Notes under the pieces: model-generated
What the model was told of the DNA's origin: nothing
Databases searched by the model: none
Seen by the model: the letters and a program-made list of their open reading frames with translations, nothing else
NCBI GenBank assembly: GCA_947561715.1
Contig: OX387204.1
Span: 11,661,001-11,725,000, forward strand
Direction: 5' to 3'
DNA length: 64,000 bases
Origin: Ascidia mentula
Lineage: Eukaryota; Chordata; Ascidiacea; Phlebobranchia; Ascidiidae
Position numbers and translations under genes: made by a program
Shown: one piece after another, positions 14,701 to 27,202 of the stretch
Layout of the letters: every line of letters begins with the position of its first letter
How positions within the stretch are numbered: the stretch's first letter is position 1

Positions 14701-17700
14701 AAGATGTTGGTAGATTTCTGGACACAAGTTTAATTTCACAAACTTTTTTCAACAAGAAAAACTTGGAAGGATTAAGTGATGATTGCAATATGCTTGTTAA
14801 TACTAGCAAACCTTGTGTGTGAGCAAAGGCGCTATTTGCACGAGAAAGTAAGATTCAAACTGGGTATTATTGCTCGGTTTCCCGCCTTACCGTTGCTGGT
14901 GATAGAGTGTATGTGGAGCTTTTCAGTTTGGCGAGGAAGCAACCTGATACTCGCTTCATGACGCGTTGTTGTGTTTTAATGCTTTTGTGACGCGAATTTC
15001 CCATTCACTGGTTTCAATCGTCGCTCTTCAATTTAGATTCATCTGCTTACATTTTCGTCTTGACACAAACCTGTGGATGAGAGTATAGCGTAGTATTTGC
15101 TTATATATATTTTGAAACCAGCATACAGCGACCAAGACCGTTCTTCGCAGTGCTTCTTGTAAGAATCTCAGATTTATGGGCGTCGCTATTTGATATAGCG
15201 CGTTGACGTCATTTCTGTGAATGTGAAAGTTTGTTTTCGACGTCTGAAAAGGTTGAGAATGAACGGAATGTACAAACATAGAAGTTATACGATTTCCCAA
15301 TGTGGATACCAGACCAAGAAGCGGTCTTACTTACGTCGTTTCTTTAACGTGGACGCAAAACGTGAAACTTTGTTTTGTTTTCTTCGCTTATATTCACTGC
15401 AGAGCTCTACTAATTAAAAAAAAATCAAAAAAAAGGGTTTTTCAAAACAAAGCGTTTTCCCTTCTTTGCAGATAGGGCACCAAACGATGACGCACGCAGC
15501 GTGACATCAGCTTCCACAAGTTCATCAGCTGATATACCGTTTACTGCTCCGTCACCGAAACACAAACATCACCCATCGACATCATCGATTGGAGATAAAT
15601 TATCCCGATCCGGTTCAATCGGTTCAGCAATAGGTTTGTCGTTTTTTTTTGCATGAATGTAGTAATTTTGCAACTGACGATTTGTGAGACAGTCTTTTGT
15701 TTCATTGGGGGAGGTAATTTAGAAGTCATGTCGTACAACAAGTCACAAAATTAGCACTTTCAAATTCAAATTATAAGTAAGTTTTATCAAGATTCTTATT
15801 GTCCGAATTGTGTTTAACTACTTTGGTTTCAAGTGTGTATATGTAGGCGGTGGGGTTTAAAGCAAATTCACGTTAATTTAATTTTGAAACATTTATGGCT
15901 TCCGGAATGTTTGTTGACTAACTTTTTAAAAGCACGAGTAAACAAACCAGCTAAAATAGGATAATATTTTTTAAGGAAAGCTTGATAGCGTTTTGGCGTT
16001 GGAGGATATTTCAGACGACCCGGAAGATAACAAACAAACCGCCACGCTTCGGAGAAGACCTGTCAGTCGTAGGATCAGAACGCAAGAGTTACAGGTGAAT
16101 AATAAGAACATTGTCAGTTGTACAAATATTTGTCCCAATTGAAACAAAAGGTGATTTCAATTTCCCCAAATGCAATTAATAAAGTTACTCGTTGTTAAGG
16201 TCGGTGTTTTAGGTTTTTTTTTCGGTTCAGGAAATATTTCGACGGCAAGAAATTGCATCTCAAGCTGCGAACAGAAATCATGCGCGAGAAACGCAATCCC
16301 TCTCTGCTGCCACCTCCCAGCGCCTTATTCGAGTTTTGACCCCGAAATTACCCAGCGACAAACACGTCAATGAAGGTAAGATCAAGATCGTTTGTTTGAC
16401 AGCGTCTGTTGCCTATTCAAATGCTTACCTACGCATTTATCCCACCTGGCTGTTTTTTTAGATTACACAAATCGATAATGTCGAAATCCCATGTTTCGTT
16501 TGTGCTGAGCACAGACTGTTAGCTGCAATCTTTGTTGTGAAGATGTATAGAAACGAAACCCTGTTAAATAGTTTAATATTGATTTGTGAGTCACAAGATT
16601 GAGTCATAAAAATACGCCTGCAATAACAAGGAAGTGAAAGGGTGCAAAACCTTTGCAAGTTATACAAGTTTGAATTCTGTAATGCTCGTCCCACACATGT
16701 GTTTTAATTGAGAGCTATAGGGACACTGAAATGACGACAAACTTTGCATGTTACGTCATACTGACCTCAAGTGTGACGCAATCGTTGTCGGCGGTCACGT
16801 GACTGTAACTTTGAGCGTGCGGTTTGTGGCAGGAAACTTATGCGTTGTGTCACGACCCAAAGGCTGCTTAAGACGTAGCCTAATCGTTTTTAACAAACCA
16901 GTTCTCAAGAGAAGGCCGTGGTCTGTCAACAAGCCGCAAGCTCAATGTTACATTACCAATACGAAAATGTCACTTTTCCGGCGCAAGAAGAAAGAGAAAC
17001 CGCTGTTCGTGTTCGACGGGCGTAAGTTTGTTGATTTCCTTCTTGCCCAATCTGGTTGGCTACTCAGTTTGTCTTGTATGAAAGCAGTTGCTTGGTAGTT
17101 TGCCAGACGTGTCAGCAATTAATTACTGATAACATGATTGATCGTCTGGTTGAGGGTGTAATACTGTGAACCGATTTTTTCTACAAAACCGCTGGAATTG
17201 TGCTGGAAACTGGGTCTTAGAGTTATGTTAAAATGTTTGGAAGGCGTGAGGCAAGTTTTGAGTTGTTCAGTCCATCTCAGCTAAGTGTTAGTTTTTGCTG
17301 CAGGAGTGCAGTTTACTATAATGTGTGAAAAAGGATTAGTTGAAAAAAGGAGCATGTCAGAGTTAATTTCATGGCAAAGAAGATTTGCATCGTATCATAG
17401 AAAAGGCAGTCGCCTGTTTTTGTCCGGAAAGTAAGGGGTCCTTTGTTTGTTCGTGATCTTAGTTTATAATCCTCACCAAGCATGTCACCAGTGACGTCAT
17501 ACGTTCACTTCCCGTCCTCGTGTAGCTGGAATCAGTAAATTTATTATTTTAGAAATTATTTGTCAACGAATAAACTACTAACTGGCTTGTTCCGACAACT
17601 TTCTTCGTCAGGAATTTATTAAATAAAAAACTGGGATTGTTAGGAATTGCAACGTTGATACTGAATCGATTGACTTGCGACTTGAGTGCGTGATGTTATC

Positions 17701-20700
17701 GCGAAAGGGTAATCGTTCTGTAATGTTTCCTGTACTACCCCGAGGTAAACTAAGTTCTCTACACCAGAAAGCCCTGTACATCTTAGCTTTGTAATTGCAA
17801 ACCACTTTATCTTCAATGGGTGTTACAATTTACATGCAATTTTTGTTCATTGAAAGGAGTTTCACCCCGCGTGGTTACTTTAGGCGGTTTCAGGGTTGAT
17901 ACTCAGGCCTATTTGATTTTGGAGACATTTGAGAGATATTTCCTATTCCATATAGCGGACATCAATGTGAAAATATTTTCAGTAATAAAACGAGGCTCCT
18001 TTTCCTGTTGCAGGGGTCGTCGTTGAGCAAACAAGCCAAGGGGGGGAAACGAGTCCAATCCGCCCAACAACGTTCTCTTCTCAACAGCAGAACACTAAAC
18101 CGCACGTTGGAAATACATTCGGCCACACCAACCATGTTGACTCCACTAACAACCAGCCGCATACCATCGGCCCAAGTTTCACCAGACAAACCTCCACCCC
18201 TGTTCTACCAGGTATGATTTTTTTTTGTCTTTTTACTTTAGGCTGCAAAGTGCGATGATATCATTTGTGTATTTCTCTTATATGTGTGTGCTGGGGTATA
18301 AAGTGTAGTTGTTTATTGGAGTTAAATTGAATATGTTTATTAGAAATGTCGTGCAACGGAAATTTCCATTTTCATTCTTTGTTATGAAATTTGGCCTGAA
18401 ATGCACCAAGCTTTAACGCATTAAGTAGTTTGCATCTGTTATACCCCCAAAATCTGTTATGGTCCTTTGGCATCCATTGTTATCAAGGCCTTTTCTACGT
18501 TTTATATCCAAATTGTCGACTGTAAGTGAAGCAATCATAATCTTTGAAACCCATTCCTTGTTTTCAAAGCACACCTCCAGCAGAATTATGTACATAAAAT
18601 CAGGTTTAATCAATATGTCAATGTGACTGAGCAAAGCTTACGCGTTTCTTATCAAGTTCCCCGAATTTCTTCGCAAAGCGAAACGCTTAATATTAATATC
18701 AATAATTTATGTTCATTATTCCCATTCCTTCACCACCAAACAGATTTCTCCCAAGACTAATTAAGTTTGTCTTCTCTCCGCAGCTACGTCACGCAAACCC
18801 CCTCCAGCACCCCCACAAAGAAGAAACAGTCGTTTATCTGGTCACGTTAGGGAGGATTCAAACCAGCGGAGTGGGACGAATACCCCTGTTGTTTCCGGAA
18901 CATCTTTTGCCCGAACTCCGTCCCCCTCCCCCACATCAACTCATCCACAATCGTTTGGAAGGTAAACAATCCGCTATTTTTCTACTGTTATGTGAGTTTG
19001 AGGAATTTCTTTAAATTCGGCTTGTTATTTTCTGTCACATATAGTGTCCGTTCAACACCTGCTATTAAGCAACCGATGCGACCTGAAATCGGCGGATTCG
19101 CCGCAGCTATCGCAGCCGCAGCTCAGAGAAGAAATTCTTCGAGTGATTCCTCACAAGATGGAACTACTTCTGTTGCCTCAACGCCTGCCAATACAAAAGC
19201 CCCCAGTGTTGCCCCAAAACCCAAACCCGAACGAAAACATGAAATTCCCTCAACTAAAGCAAAACCGGAGCCTGCCTCCAAAAAGGCATGTAACCAACTT
19301 AGATATTGTAAATTTGTATGGAATGCGTCAATTGCATGGAGTATTGCATGCCAACAGGCAACTTGAATAGTTTATAGCATTTCGTATTGCAATAAATTAC
19401 AGTGCTGTATAGTTTTATTACAATTCAAATTCTTGTGTATTCAGGCGGAATCAAAAGAGAAGCCTCTGTCAAACGGCCCTTCGCCAGCTCTCGCGCTCGC
19501 TCTAGCGGCCAAGAGAGCGACGGCAGAGCAACAAGCAACTACTGTCGCTAGTGGTGCAAGTGTGGCAAACACTCATCTTGTAAAACCGTCATTTTTCAAT
19601 AATGCCCTTCGACGGGCGTCCGTGGAAGATAAGCGGAATGACGTCCAGCAACGTTCAGGGTGGGTTATCGGCATTCTACACAGTTACATAATGTTTTTGG
19701 ATACCAGTTCAGTCATTACAATGATAACTTTTTGTTTGCTCACTGCCCTACATTGTTACCTAAATAAGATATATGTAGTAGGTGTTTTACAGAATTTGTC
19801 ATTATATTTATTTGTTTATCTCACACAGCAATTTATGTGAATTTTTTTGCATTTGACGTAGGACGCCAGTGAACCTTCCACCCCCACCACCCACACCACC
19901 CATTAACGCTGGAAGTAAATCACCCAACTACATACTGCCCCCTCCCCCCACTTATGACCCCAACCAGGTGACGAACACGGTCAGTTACGACCAGGTGCTT
20001 TCCCTACCCCCTCCACCGGAGGCAATGTTGAACCCCCAAACACCTCCTGATATTCCACCGCCATCTGCTTTCAAAGGTATTTATGTTAGTATATGTATAT
20101 ATTAGTGAACTATACCGTAATGTAAGCAATGTGAGTGGACTGCAACATTCCAATGTTATATTGTCGTAGACACGCTACAATTTTTTGGTGGTGTTTATTG
20201 GGATTTGAAAATATAAAGTTATTCGTGTTTTAATGGAAAACTTTAATTACGTTTAAAATTTTTGCAGGTACTCTGCCAACCCCTGATAAACAAGTTCCGC
20301 CAAAGTTTAAAGGTAAATGTCATTTGCTTTTATATATTTAGCAATTTTAATAAATACTCATATGTAACATCACAAAATAAGTCGGTATTTTAAGCGAACG
20401 TGATTTGAGTTTTGTTTCCACCGCTTCGGCATCGAAATGTGTCGATTTATCTCGTATCGTTGAACATTAATATGTTTCTGTACTTTCAAGCAGACAATCC
20501 AACCCCACCTACCGAAACATACACAAGCGCCACGAACGGGGTGGATAGTGTCAGTAACGCCGATTCCGGTGTCGACGACATTGGGCCACCACGCCACGTG
20601 ACCAACGATAACAAAGGAAATATTGAAACTATCTCTGTGGTGTCTAGTCATTCGACGATATCGTCAGAAGACGGATCGGACGTCGGTGTGTCCCTTTGTT

Positions 20701-21185
20701 ACGATCCAAAACCTATCAGCGAAACCAACGGGCATTCGGGTAACATGTACCTTGACGTGTTGCGCAAAAACAAACATTCGAACGATGTACCAAAGACCAC
20801 ACCTGTCCTTACTAAAGTGCAGTTTGGAGCGCTACCGAATCCTGTCACTCAACCCAAACCGTTGAAACCAGCACCGGAAAAATCATCACCACCTGCAAAA
20901 ACCGCCCCTGTTCCGTCCGGGCAGAGTAAGACTGTTTCTGTGGATGCAAAGGTTCATTCCGGATCTAGTTTTGAGGGAAAGCCCCTAAGCTCCTGGACAG
21001 TTGACGATGTCGGGGCATGGCTGCGATCGCTTCAGTTGGCTCAATATGTTGACGCATTCGCTGAAAACGAAATTGACGGAAGTCATTTGCCAGAACTAGG
21101 AAAAGAAGAACTGCAGGAACTTGGTATAACGCGCATGGGTCACCGCCTTAGCATTGAGCGCTCGTTGAAGAAACTTGCAAATTAG
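2716..21185 (+). CDS. SHANK: SHANK family postsynaptic scaffold (ankyrin, SH3, PDZ, Pro-rich, SAM), 5' incomplete
   Basis: Multidomain scaffold of excitatory synapses and cell cortex in animals. Exons inferred from frame and splice sites: 2716-2905, 3133-3311, 3577-3744, 4644-4865, 5381-5453, 5726-5841, 5988-6055, 7350-7477, 7841-7972, 10750-10875, 11263-11314, 11788-11951, 12391-12515, 13068-13185, 15472-15633, 15976-16094, 16231-16375, 18014-18211, 18784-18961, 19045-19285, 19445-19659, 19862-20076, 20268-20312, 20494-21185. Phases are consistent and give 1356 residues plus stop. The order is: end of the SPN region (LRYKRRV), ankyrin repeats (2830-5453; e.g. GASPDVIDNRELTPVYH, GNTPMHICALYNQE), a half-conserved SH3 (7841-10875), a PDZ (11880-13185) with DGYGFVLRG and the class I histidine in GHRQIV, a Ser/Pro-rich linker with KPPPAPPQRR (SH3 ligand-like) and PPSAF (fits the Homer-binding PPxxF), and a C-terminal SAM (about 20980-21182) ending LSIERSLKKLAN. 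The domain order and the PDZ stretch PALQYLESV fix the assignment. The true start is not visible; any SPN exons are missing. Confidence 0.95.
4237..4270. repeat. 17-bp tandem duplication in a SHANK intron
   Basis: The unit TGTGGTTTGTATAACAA occurs twice head to tail without mismatch (4237-4253 and 4254-4270). It lies inside the intron between the third and fourth recognised SHANK exons and looks like a simple local duplication. Confidence 0.8.
7973..10749 (+). other. Long SHANK intron splitting the SH3 domain
   Basis: An intron of about 2.8 kb starts with GTAAGT after the first half of the SH3 domain (GEVSLTIGDLVT) and ends at CCAG before the second half (TEGFCHGK). No further coding exon was recognised inside it; the open frame at 7991-8326 has no family resemblance. 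It is one of the two largest introns of the gene, so it is a reasonable place for regulatory elements, but I see no specific motif to support that. Confidence 0.6.
13186..15471 (+). other. Large SHANK intron after the PDZ domain
   Basis: About 2.3 kb between the last PDZ exon (donor GTGAGC) and a Ser/His-rich linker exon. Open frames on the minus strand (for example 13826-14179) show no domain and are taken as chance. Nothing else was recognised. Confidence 0.6.
16967..17021 (+). CDS. SHANK: Possible alternative first coding exon of SHANK
   Basis: Inside the 1.6-kb intron 16376-18013, an ATG at 16967 opens a short, very basic peptide (MSLFRRKKKEKPLFVFDG) that ends at a good donor, C|GTAAGT, in phase 1. 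That phase joins correctly to the next SHANK exon at 18014, which is also entered in phase 1. It could be the first exon of a short isoform lacking ankyrin, SH3 and PDZ but keeping the proline-rich region and SAM. A CACGTG E-box lies 166 nt upstream (16796-16801). No acceptor fits it as an internal exon of the long transcript. It may be chance. Confidence 0.4.
19286..19444 (+). other. SHANK: GC-AG intron in SHANK
   Basis: The exon ends AAAAAG and the next bases are GCATGT rather than GT. The acceptor TTCAG|GCG at 19444/19445 continues the frame in phase 0 (PASKK then AESKEK). The nearby GT (GTAACC) would change phase and break the frame, so a GC donor is the consistent reading. Confidence 0.7.
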
Positions 21186-21960
21186 CCTTTACTTCTATTT
21201 TGCTTCCGACCAAACGTTCCTGTACATTGTCATGCGCGCTTATAGGATACTTGAAGAACTTCTATATGTACTTTTGTTTATTTCCCATACGCAAAGCTTC
21301 CAATATTTGTCTTGTTTCTCTCTATAATTAGGTTTTCGTCGCTCAACGATTGGATTTGTCTTACACAGGGAGTGTAATATTTTCTATTTTAAATAAGCAG
21401 TCGCATCCAGTCGTTGTGGTCCAGTAAATGAAAGTGAAATATGCAAAGCAGAAAATATTTACTGTAGGTTGGTGAAACCTCCCACTTGAGCAAAAACCCA
21501 CAACGTTTCTTACGATTCACCAAACATACACATTAACACTTACACAACGACGCATTACAGAGTCAATTAGATTATATGTGCTGAAATACATATTGTGTTA
21601 CGATTTCTAATTTGATTCGTAAGTATTAGCAACAGCTTTGGTTGCTATCTTGTTGTTGGGTTTTGCTGCTTTCTTCCTGCTTTGTTCCAATGCAGTGTCA
21701 ATCAATCGCATGTTATACGGGTGGCTTGCGATCGTCAGCTGCTTCTGTCCTCATTGCCTCATGGTCGGTAATTTTGAAACAACAATGCTGGTTGGGTCTA
21801 ATGACATTCAAACCACCACGCACTGTCGACATTTCTGAAAATTATCTAATAACGTTTAATTTGGGATAAACCAAACCATGTATATTGTCATCGCATTTGT
21901 CTGTGAACTTTTCTTCCTTTCTTGAATTGTTGGTCGGTTTGACTTACCGAAACATTTGAA

Positions 21961-21966
21961 AATAAA
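21961..21966 (+). terminator. Candidate polyadenylation signal for SHANK
   Basis: AATAAA, 776 nt after the SHANK stop codon. It is the first canonical hexamer I noticed in the 3' flank, so it would imply a long 3' UTR. Confidence 0.4.
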
Positions 21967-22285
21967 CCATGAAATGTTTGACGCATCTCGAAAAAGTCGA
22001 GTAAAAATATTTGCGCTATTACTTGGCACAGATATGGCAGCTTGTATTACAAAATAATTAATCTTAGACTACAGTAGTGTGCATACCGGATGTTCCAGCA
22101 AATAGATTTAAATATGTTAATTAGCCAAAATTTAACTAGGCTGTGCTGTGCAAGGTTTCGATGGCAATATATGCTAAGACCGCAGACTTATTCATGCATT
22201 AATTTGTGAGTTACTTGGAAGTAATATTTTCAGGCTATAACCCATTTCGAATTCGCACACAATTTACGCTTTTAAATTACTTGAC

Positions 22286-22291
22286 TTTATT
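22286..22291 (-). terminator. Candidate polyadenylation signal for LDLa receptor gene
   Basis: TTTATT on the plus strand, which reads AATAAA on the gene strand, 68 nt past the stop of the LDLa-7TM gene. Confidence 0.5.
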
Positions 22292-22358
22292 GAAACGATC
22301 GAAGACCAGCTTCGTACAAAATAACACCGTTGTAGTTGCAGTACGGAATAAACATATA

Positions 22359-25300
22359 TCAAAAATCAACGTCCTGTGGTGAATCGGCTTTCCTGAGCGA
22401 TGTTGCTTCAGAAATTTCTGACTCCACCGTCAATCTCGGTGTTGCAAGTTTGTCAGCAAGTGGATTTCTTGTCTCAACTTCCTCAGCAGCACAAAGTCGA
22501 AAATGAACTCTACGTTTTCTCACATGAACGTAAACCGACACAACGCCACAATTAACCGCAAGTAGGCCAAGAGATGTTGCTTGAAACACAACATTATCGA
22601 TTATGGCGGGCCACGCGATTTTTGCAAAGTAGATACCGAGGATTGGAATCCAAGTTAGGCTTTCGCTTGCCCAGAACAAAGTAAATGAGATTAGCGACAT
22701 TGAAAACTGTCCATCATCCGATACTTTGCGCTTTGAGGCCATCCATGTGTGGATTACAAGTGCAGTGACGTACATAATAAGTGTGCAAATAATTATCATG
22801 AACGCAAACGAAAACACGCTAAATACACTTCCATAATTCAAAAATGGACGTGACAAAAACATTGGGAGGCAGAACTCGCTCAAAGAATAATATCCGAATA
22901 TTCCAAGAACTCGAAATCCCAATGTAGGTGCCCACTTGTTTATGACGTCACTAAATTTGTTCCAGGTGAACGAGGAAAGTTCAATGGGTTCGACGTTTCC
23001 TCCCATAGTGGCCACACGCTCGGAGAAGATGCGACCACTTTGTTGATCGATAATGTTGCCAAACAAGTCATCGGACAGGGCATCACTTTTCACCCACGCT
23101 TGTGAGTCACCGCGAGCGGTCACTGTAACCGCGATGAAAGTGATTGGTGCCCAGCACAAAATCCAAATGAGAAAAGTCAGCAAACAGCTAAACAGTTTTG
23201 TATAAGTTTTCACTGACGTCGACTTGATCGCCCCTTTGCTGGTGACCTCACGTCGACATGGGATCACCGACGCGAAACAAGCCAAAATAACCCATGGGAG
23301 AGTGACTGCGATGAGAATTATCATGCCGGTAATCTGACACTGGCTACTTGCTCGCCACCCAAGCTTATCCAGACACCCGTGAGTGTTCTGCTTACCGGCG
23401 CGCAGCAGTGTGTAAGCGAAGCACGCGCCAAGCGTCACTTTCGCTGTTGCTATTGATGTAAACATGACACTTTCGCGCAGGAATGTCGTTAACTTGTACC
23501 TCTCTCTTTTCAGCAAGTAAATCGAATTGACCAAGCCCAACAACAATCCGTACAAGTTCCCAACCACCCCACAGGCTGCCAGAATAAGCATTCCGTACTG
23601 AAAAACAAGGGAGTTTGTCAATACACTGAACAAGCACTGTAGTCTACCACTTCACGCACAAAAGCACATTTATTTTGTTAACAGCGTTTAATGTCGCCAT
23701 ATGCCAGGAAACCTGAGTGTAGTAGCAAACTTTAAGTTATCGCGTATTGCAAGCGTGTCTATAATATACAGTACCTGTAAAATCACGGCAGAGCTTGGCT
23801 CCCTTTCCACATGTAATTGCCACTTAAAGCCTTCATCGCTCGAGTTGTAAAAGTCAATGAAAACAGGGCAGTCGTTACTTTTCTTGCGACATTCCCCACC
23901 TTTGGTTACGTCACAAGGTGTGTCACGGGTGACCGAGCACTTACTCGGGTGTTCGTCAGCTTCATTGAGGCAGTCGGCGTGACCGTCGCACATTTCAAGG
24001 ATATCAAATGTGTGGGTATGAAAAGACGTAACAGTTTCTCCATCGTCTGCAACCATAAACATATGCATGAAAATGTTGAAGAAACCTTCTTGTTAGATAT
24101 TTGGATGGGTACAAGTTGATCAGAAAATCTTAACGAAGAAATTCCCGCAGAAGTCATTACACCAACGTGTGTGTACACAACTGAAAAGAGTGGCGTTGTT
24201 CAAACAAACTCAGATTCTACGCTTTTATTTCTCCCTGTCCAACAATCTTCGGTGCATCTTACCTACGAGGCATGGATGGCGGTTTGGGCAAAACATTTCA
24301 TCAGTTCCGTTGAAACATTGCGGTTCACCATCGCAAGGCTGAATTATCAAAAGATCTTCGCTCTGGTCAAAAACACACGTGTCGGTATTCTCTACTATAT
24401 GATAACACTAGCTATGTATAAACCAACAAGAAAGAGACTTGGTATTTTAATAACTTCTTGGTAATGTGAAAAAAACAGGTTTTCGGTATCTTGGGATACT
24501 ATTTGCATAAGCTATACATACTTGACATACCTGGTTTGAACAGCGGTAACCAAAGTCTGGCACCAAAAGTTGACAAAAGAGGTTTCTGGTTCTATTGCAA
24601 GCGGGCACACACTCATCCTCACCGAAAAAGCATTCGGGTCTTGCGTCACACATTCGTGCATTTATTGTACGAAAGGAGCCATCCACACTAAGGCACTTCA
24701 CGAACTCGTCACTCGTCTGCAAAACAAGTCTTTTGTTTCACGGAAATATACAGGATTACTTTTCGGTGGCATCCGATTGTGGGACATATTTAAGGATTGT
24801 TCATTGGTAAATCTACCCAACGCTCCAACAGTTCTAACACCGAACACTTGAGATGGGTTAAGTTAGATGAAATCATCCAGATTTGGTTGATCACCTGTTT
24901 TACTGGCATTTCCTTTCTATCACGGGTGTCACATAAGCTGCCCGCACAAAATCGCCCCGAAAAAATCAAGATGATATCAGTATCTATTTTAGGAATATGA
25001 CCTCAACGCTTTACATCAAAGATAAACCACAGGGCATTTAAATGGCGTCCTTGTGCTTACGTTTAGAAGTAAAGCCATCATGAACCACATAAATAATTAA
25101 CTACACCTTTTATCCAGCCTTCTGGCAGTGAATGTTGAAATTACGTCAAGCAAAAACTTGAAACATGTATATTGGGTGTAGTTTGCTGGTCTTACCTCTC
25201 TGTGTGGCTGACAAACATTTCGGTGGTCGTATGTCCCGCTCGTACATATTTCGGTTGATTTTGTACATGTCACATTTCTCGTCATTTGCTTGTCAGGAAA

Positions 25301-27202
25301 TGTACTTTGATAAATACGTTGCGGTGAGAGTGTTTCTCCAATGCCACAGGCCTCGCATGAAGCAGGCACCTCGCGCGAGCCTTCTGACCATATTCGGTTC
25401 CAGCAAACGCTCGCGCACGCTTTGTTTATCTCCGGGGATGCGGGATGACGACATAAACACTCGTCGGACATATCTGGACAGTCGATGACGCCATCGCACA
25501 CCTGCAATGTTTAAGTGAAAGCCGGATTTGCGTTGGAGTTCTGACATTCGTAAATCAATGCATTTAAAATAGTTAATAAAACAACCAAAACGTTTACAAA
25601 GAATGAATTTAGCTTCAGTTGTATCGTAATTATGGACTCCATTTTTCATAAAACCGCAAGATATGTTCCTAAAATTGCTAAAAATTTGAAAAAATGTCTG
25701 AAACACATGGTATTAAAATTTTAATTGTATGTCCATCTACAAAATGGTACTATTCGGGCATGTTTAAAATAAGTAAATCAATTATGAGAATAGGTGAAAG
25801 TTTGTATTTACCTGATGATGAAACACAGTCGCACCAGCGTTCAGGCAACGAAACATTGTTGGATGTTGGTCAGTTCGCGTCAGTGCAATAAAATGTGTTG
25901 ATGACGTCACATTGACAGTATTGGGACAAAAATCTGAGCGATCCTCGCAATCCACATAATCATCACAAACCATATGTTCTGGCAATAAACAAGTTCTAAA
26001 CTGGTCCTTGATGGAGCACTTGAAACCGACTCCGCTCTGGACTTCGTCAGCACCGTTGAGGCAATCTCTTTCACCATCGCAGAACTTGTGGCGTGGAATA
26101 CACATTGGATTTAATTGACTGAAGAAGTTTGGAATGGACGACTTGGTGTGATCTGCAAAGTTTAAAAAAAGTGGTTGTTCTTCTGTTGTGGTCGAAGCAA
26201 CAAGGAAATATATATATATTTGTTTACACTTTAACAGTTATACCATGAATTTGAATCGTTACAATCGGGGGACATTGTATTTCAAAAAGTATTATAGGAT
26301 CGGCCTAATCCTATTAAAGCCATCAATTTATAACTGGGGTAACGCAGTCATATGACCCGTACATCCTGGCGCCTCAAACGGATCGTGTTATTGATGAGAC
26401 TTATTTAAGTTACTATGAATAGTGAGTAATCCCATGCAGCCACACAGCTTCACAAGACTTCCGCTCATTTAAACCTTTTCCAAAGCAGTAGAAGAAATTT
26501 CTCGAGGTCGAGGTACAGTTCCACTCATCTGAGCAATCGAAGCAGTCGCGAAATCCATCGCAAACCTTGTCTTTTGTGAATGTGACGCGGTTGCTGTCGC
26601 ACGAGAACCACTCCTTGCCTTTTCCAACCCGCTTATCAATCTTTTTGTCAAGCTTATCTTGTTCGTAGCCTGCACAAAAATATTACTTCCAGATTTAACA
26701 AGAAATCAAATGAAGTGTGTTAAAATAACAAACCCTAATGCGACAAGAGGTTTACAACCTTGTCCCCAAAACAAGTGATGCGAAACCACGTTTTGTCCAA
26801 CAAGTGTACCCACTTGGATCGTAATCGACTGGTGTATACTCGATTGAGTATTCGTCATCTTCATCGTCTGTGTAGCTACCACTATAATCTCCGTTTTCGT
26901 ATTCGGACGATGTAACATTGCTATCTTGTTCATAGCTCGCATATTGATACGTTGCAGAGAGCGTTGCGTCTTTTGTGTGGTTGCCTGCAATAATACACGT
27001 GGAATAATACGAACGTGAACTAAGTGTAACATATTTATATTCATATTCATAAATTGAGCATAAATAAACAACCCTGTTATTCTCGTCCCAAATACAATTC
27101 ACCCTAAATCGCTAAATCAGACTTACCTGTTGACGTCTTTCCAGCTGCAAAACACGAAACTGTTAAAACACAGAAAACCAGTTGCCTTACAATGTTAACC
27201 AT
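22359..27202 (-). CDS. Seven-transmembrane receptor with seven LDL-receptor class A-like modules
   Basis: Predicted surface receptor of 976 residues. Exons on the minus strand: 27202-27127, 26984-26814, 26669-26475, 26152-25812, 25501-25196, 24716-24531, 24407-24263, 24046-23775, 23597-22359; phases close. Exon 1 is a signal peptide (MVNIVRQLVFCVLTVSCFAA). Exon 2 is acidic and Tyr/Ser-rich. Exons 3-8 hold seven LDLa-like cores, for example CDGFRDCFDCSDEWNC, CDGERDCLNGADE, CDDYVDCEDRSDFC, CDGVIDCPDMSDEC and CDGEPQCFNGTDE, whose Asp/Glu clusters suit calcium binding. The single last exon holds seven hydrophobic segments. The first contains the GN motif typical of rhodopsin-like TM1 (ACGVVGNLYG), but I see no DRY after TM3 and no NPxxY in TM7. 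The architecture recalls LDLa-bearing GPCRs such as snail GRL101 and the relaxin receptors, without leucine-rich repeats. Ligand and G-protein coupling are unknown. The second donor (GTGGGT) is the least certain junction. Confidence 0.85.

Larger units (their letters stand above)
21186..22358. other. 3' UTRs of two convergent genes
   Basis: Between the SHANK stop and the stop of the minus-strand receptor I see no coding exon. AATAAA at 21961-21966 on the plus strand is a candidate SHANK polyadenylation signal. TTTATT at 22286-22291 (AATAAA on the minus strand) lies 68 nt after the receptor stop. The two presumed 3' ends are about 320 nt apart and face each other. Confidence 0.6.

Noticed and set aside
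23817-24119. Plus-strand 100-codon frame opposite the LDLa receptor
   Set aside because: It is the antisense shadow of cysteine-rich LDLa exons and has no splice context of its own.
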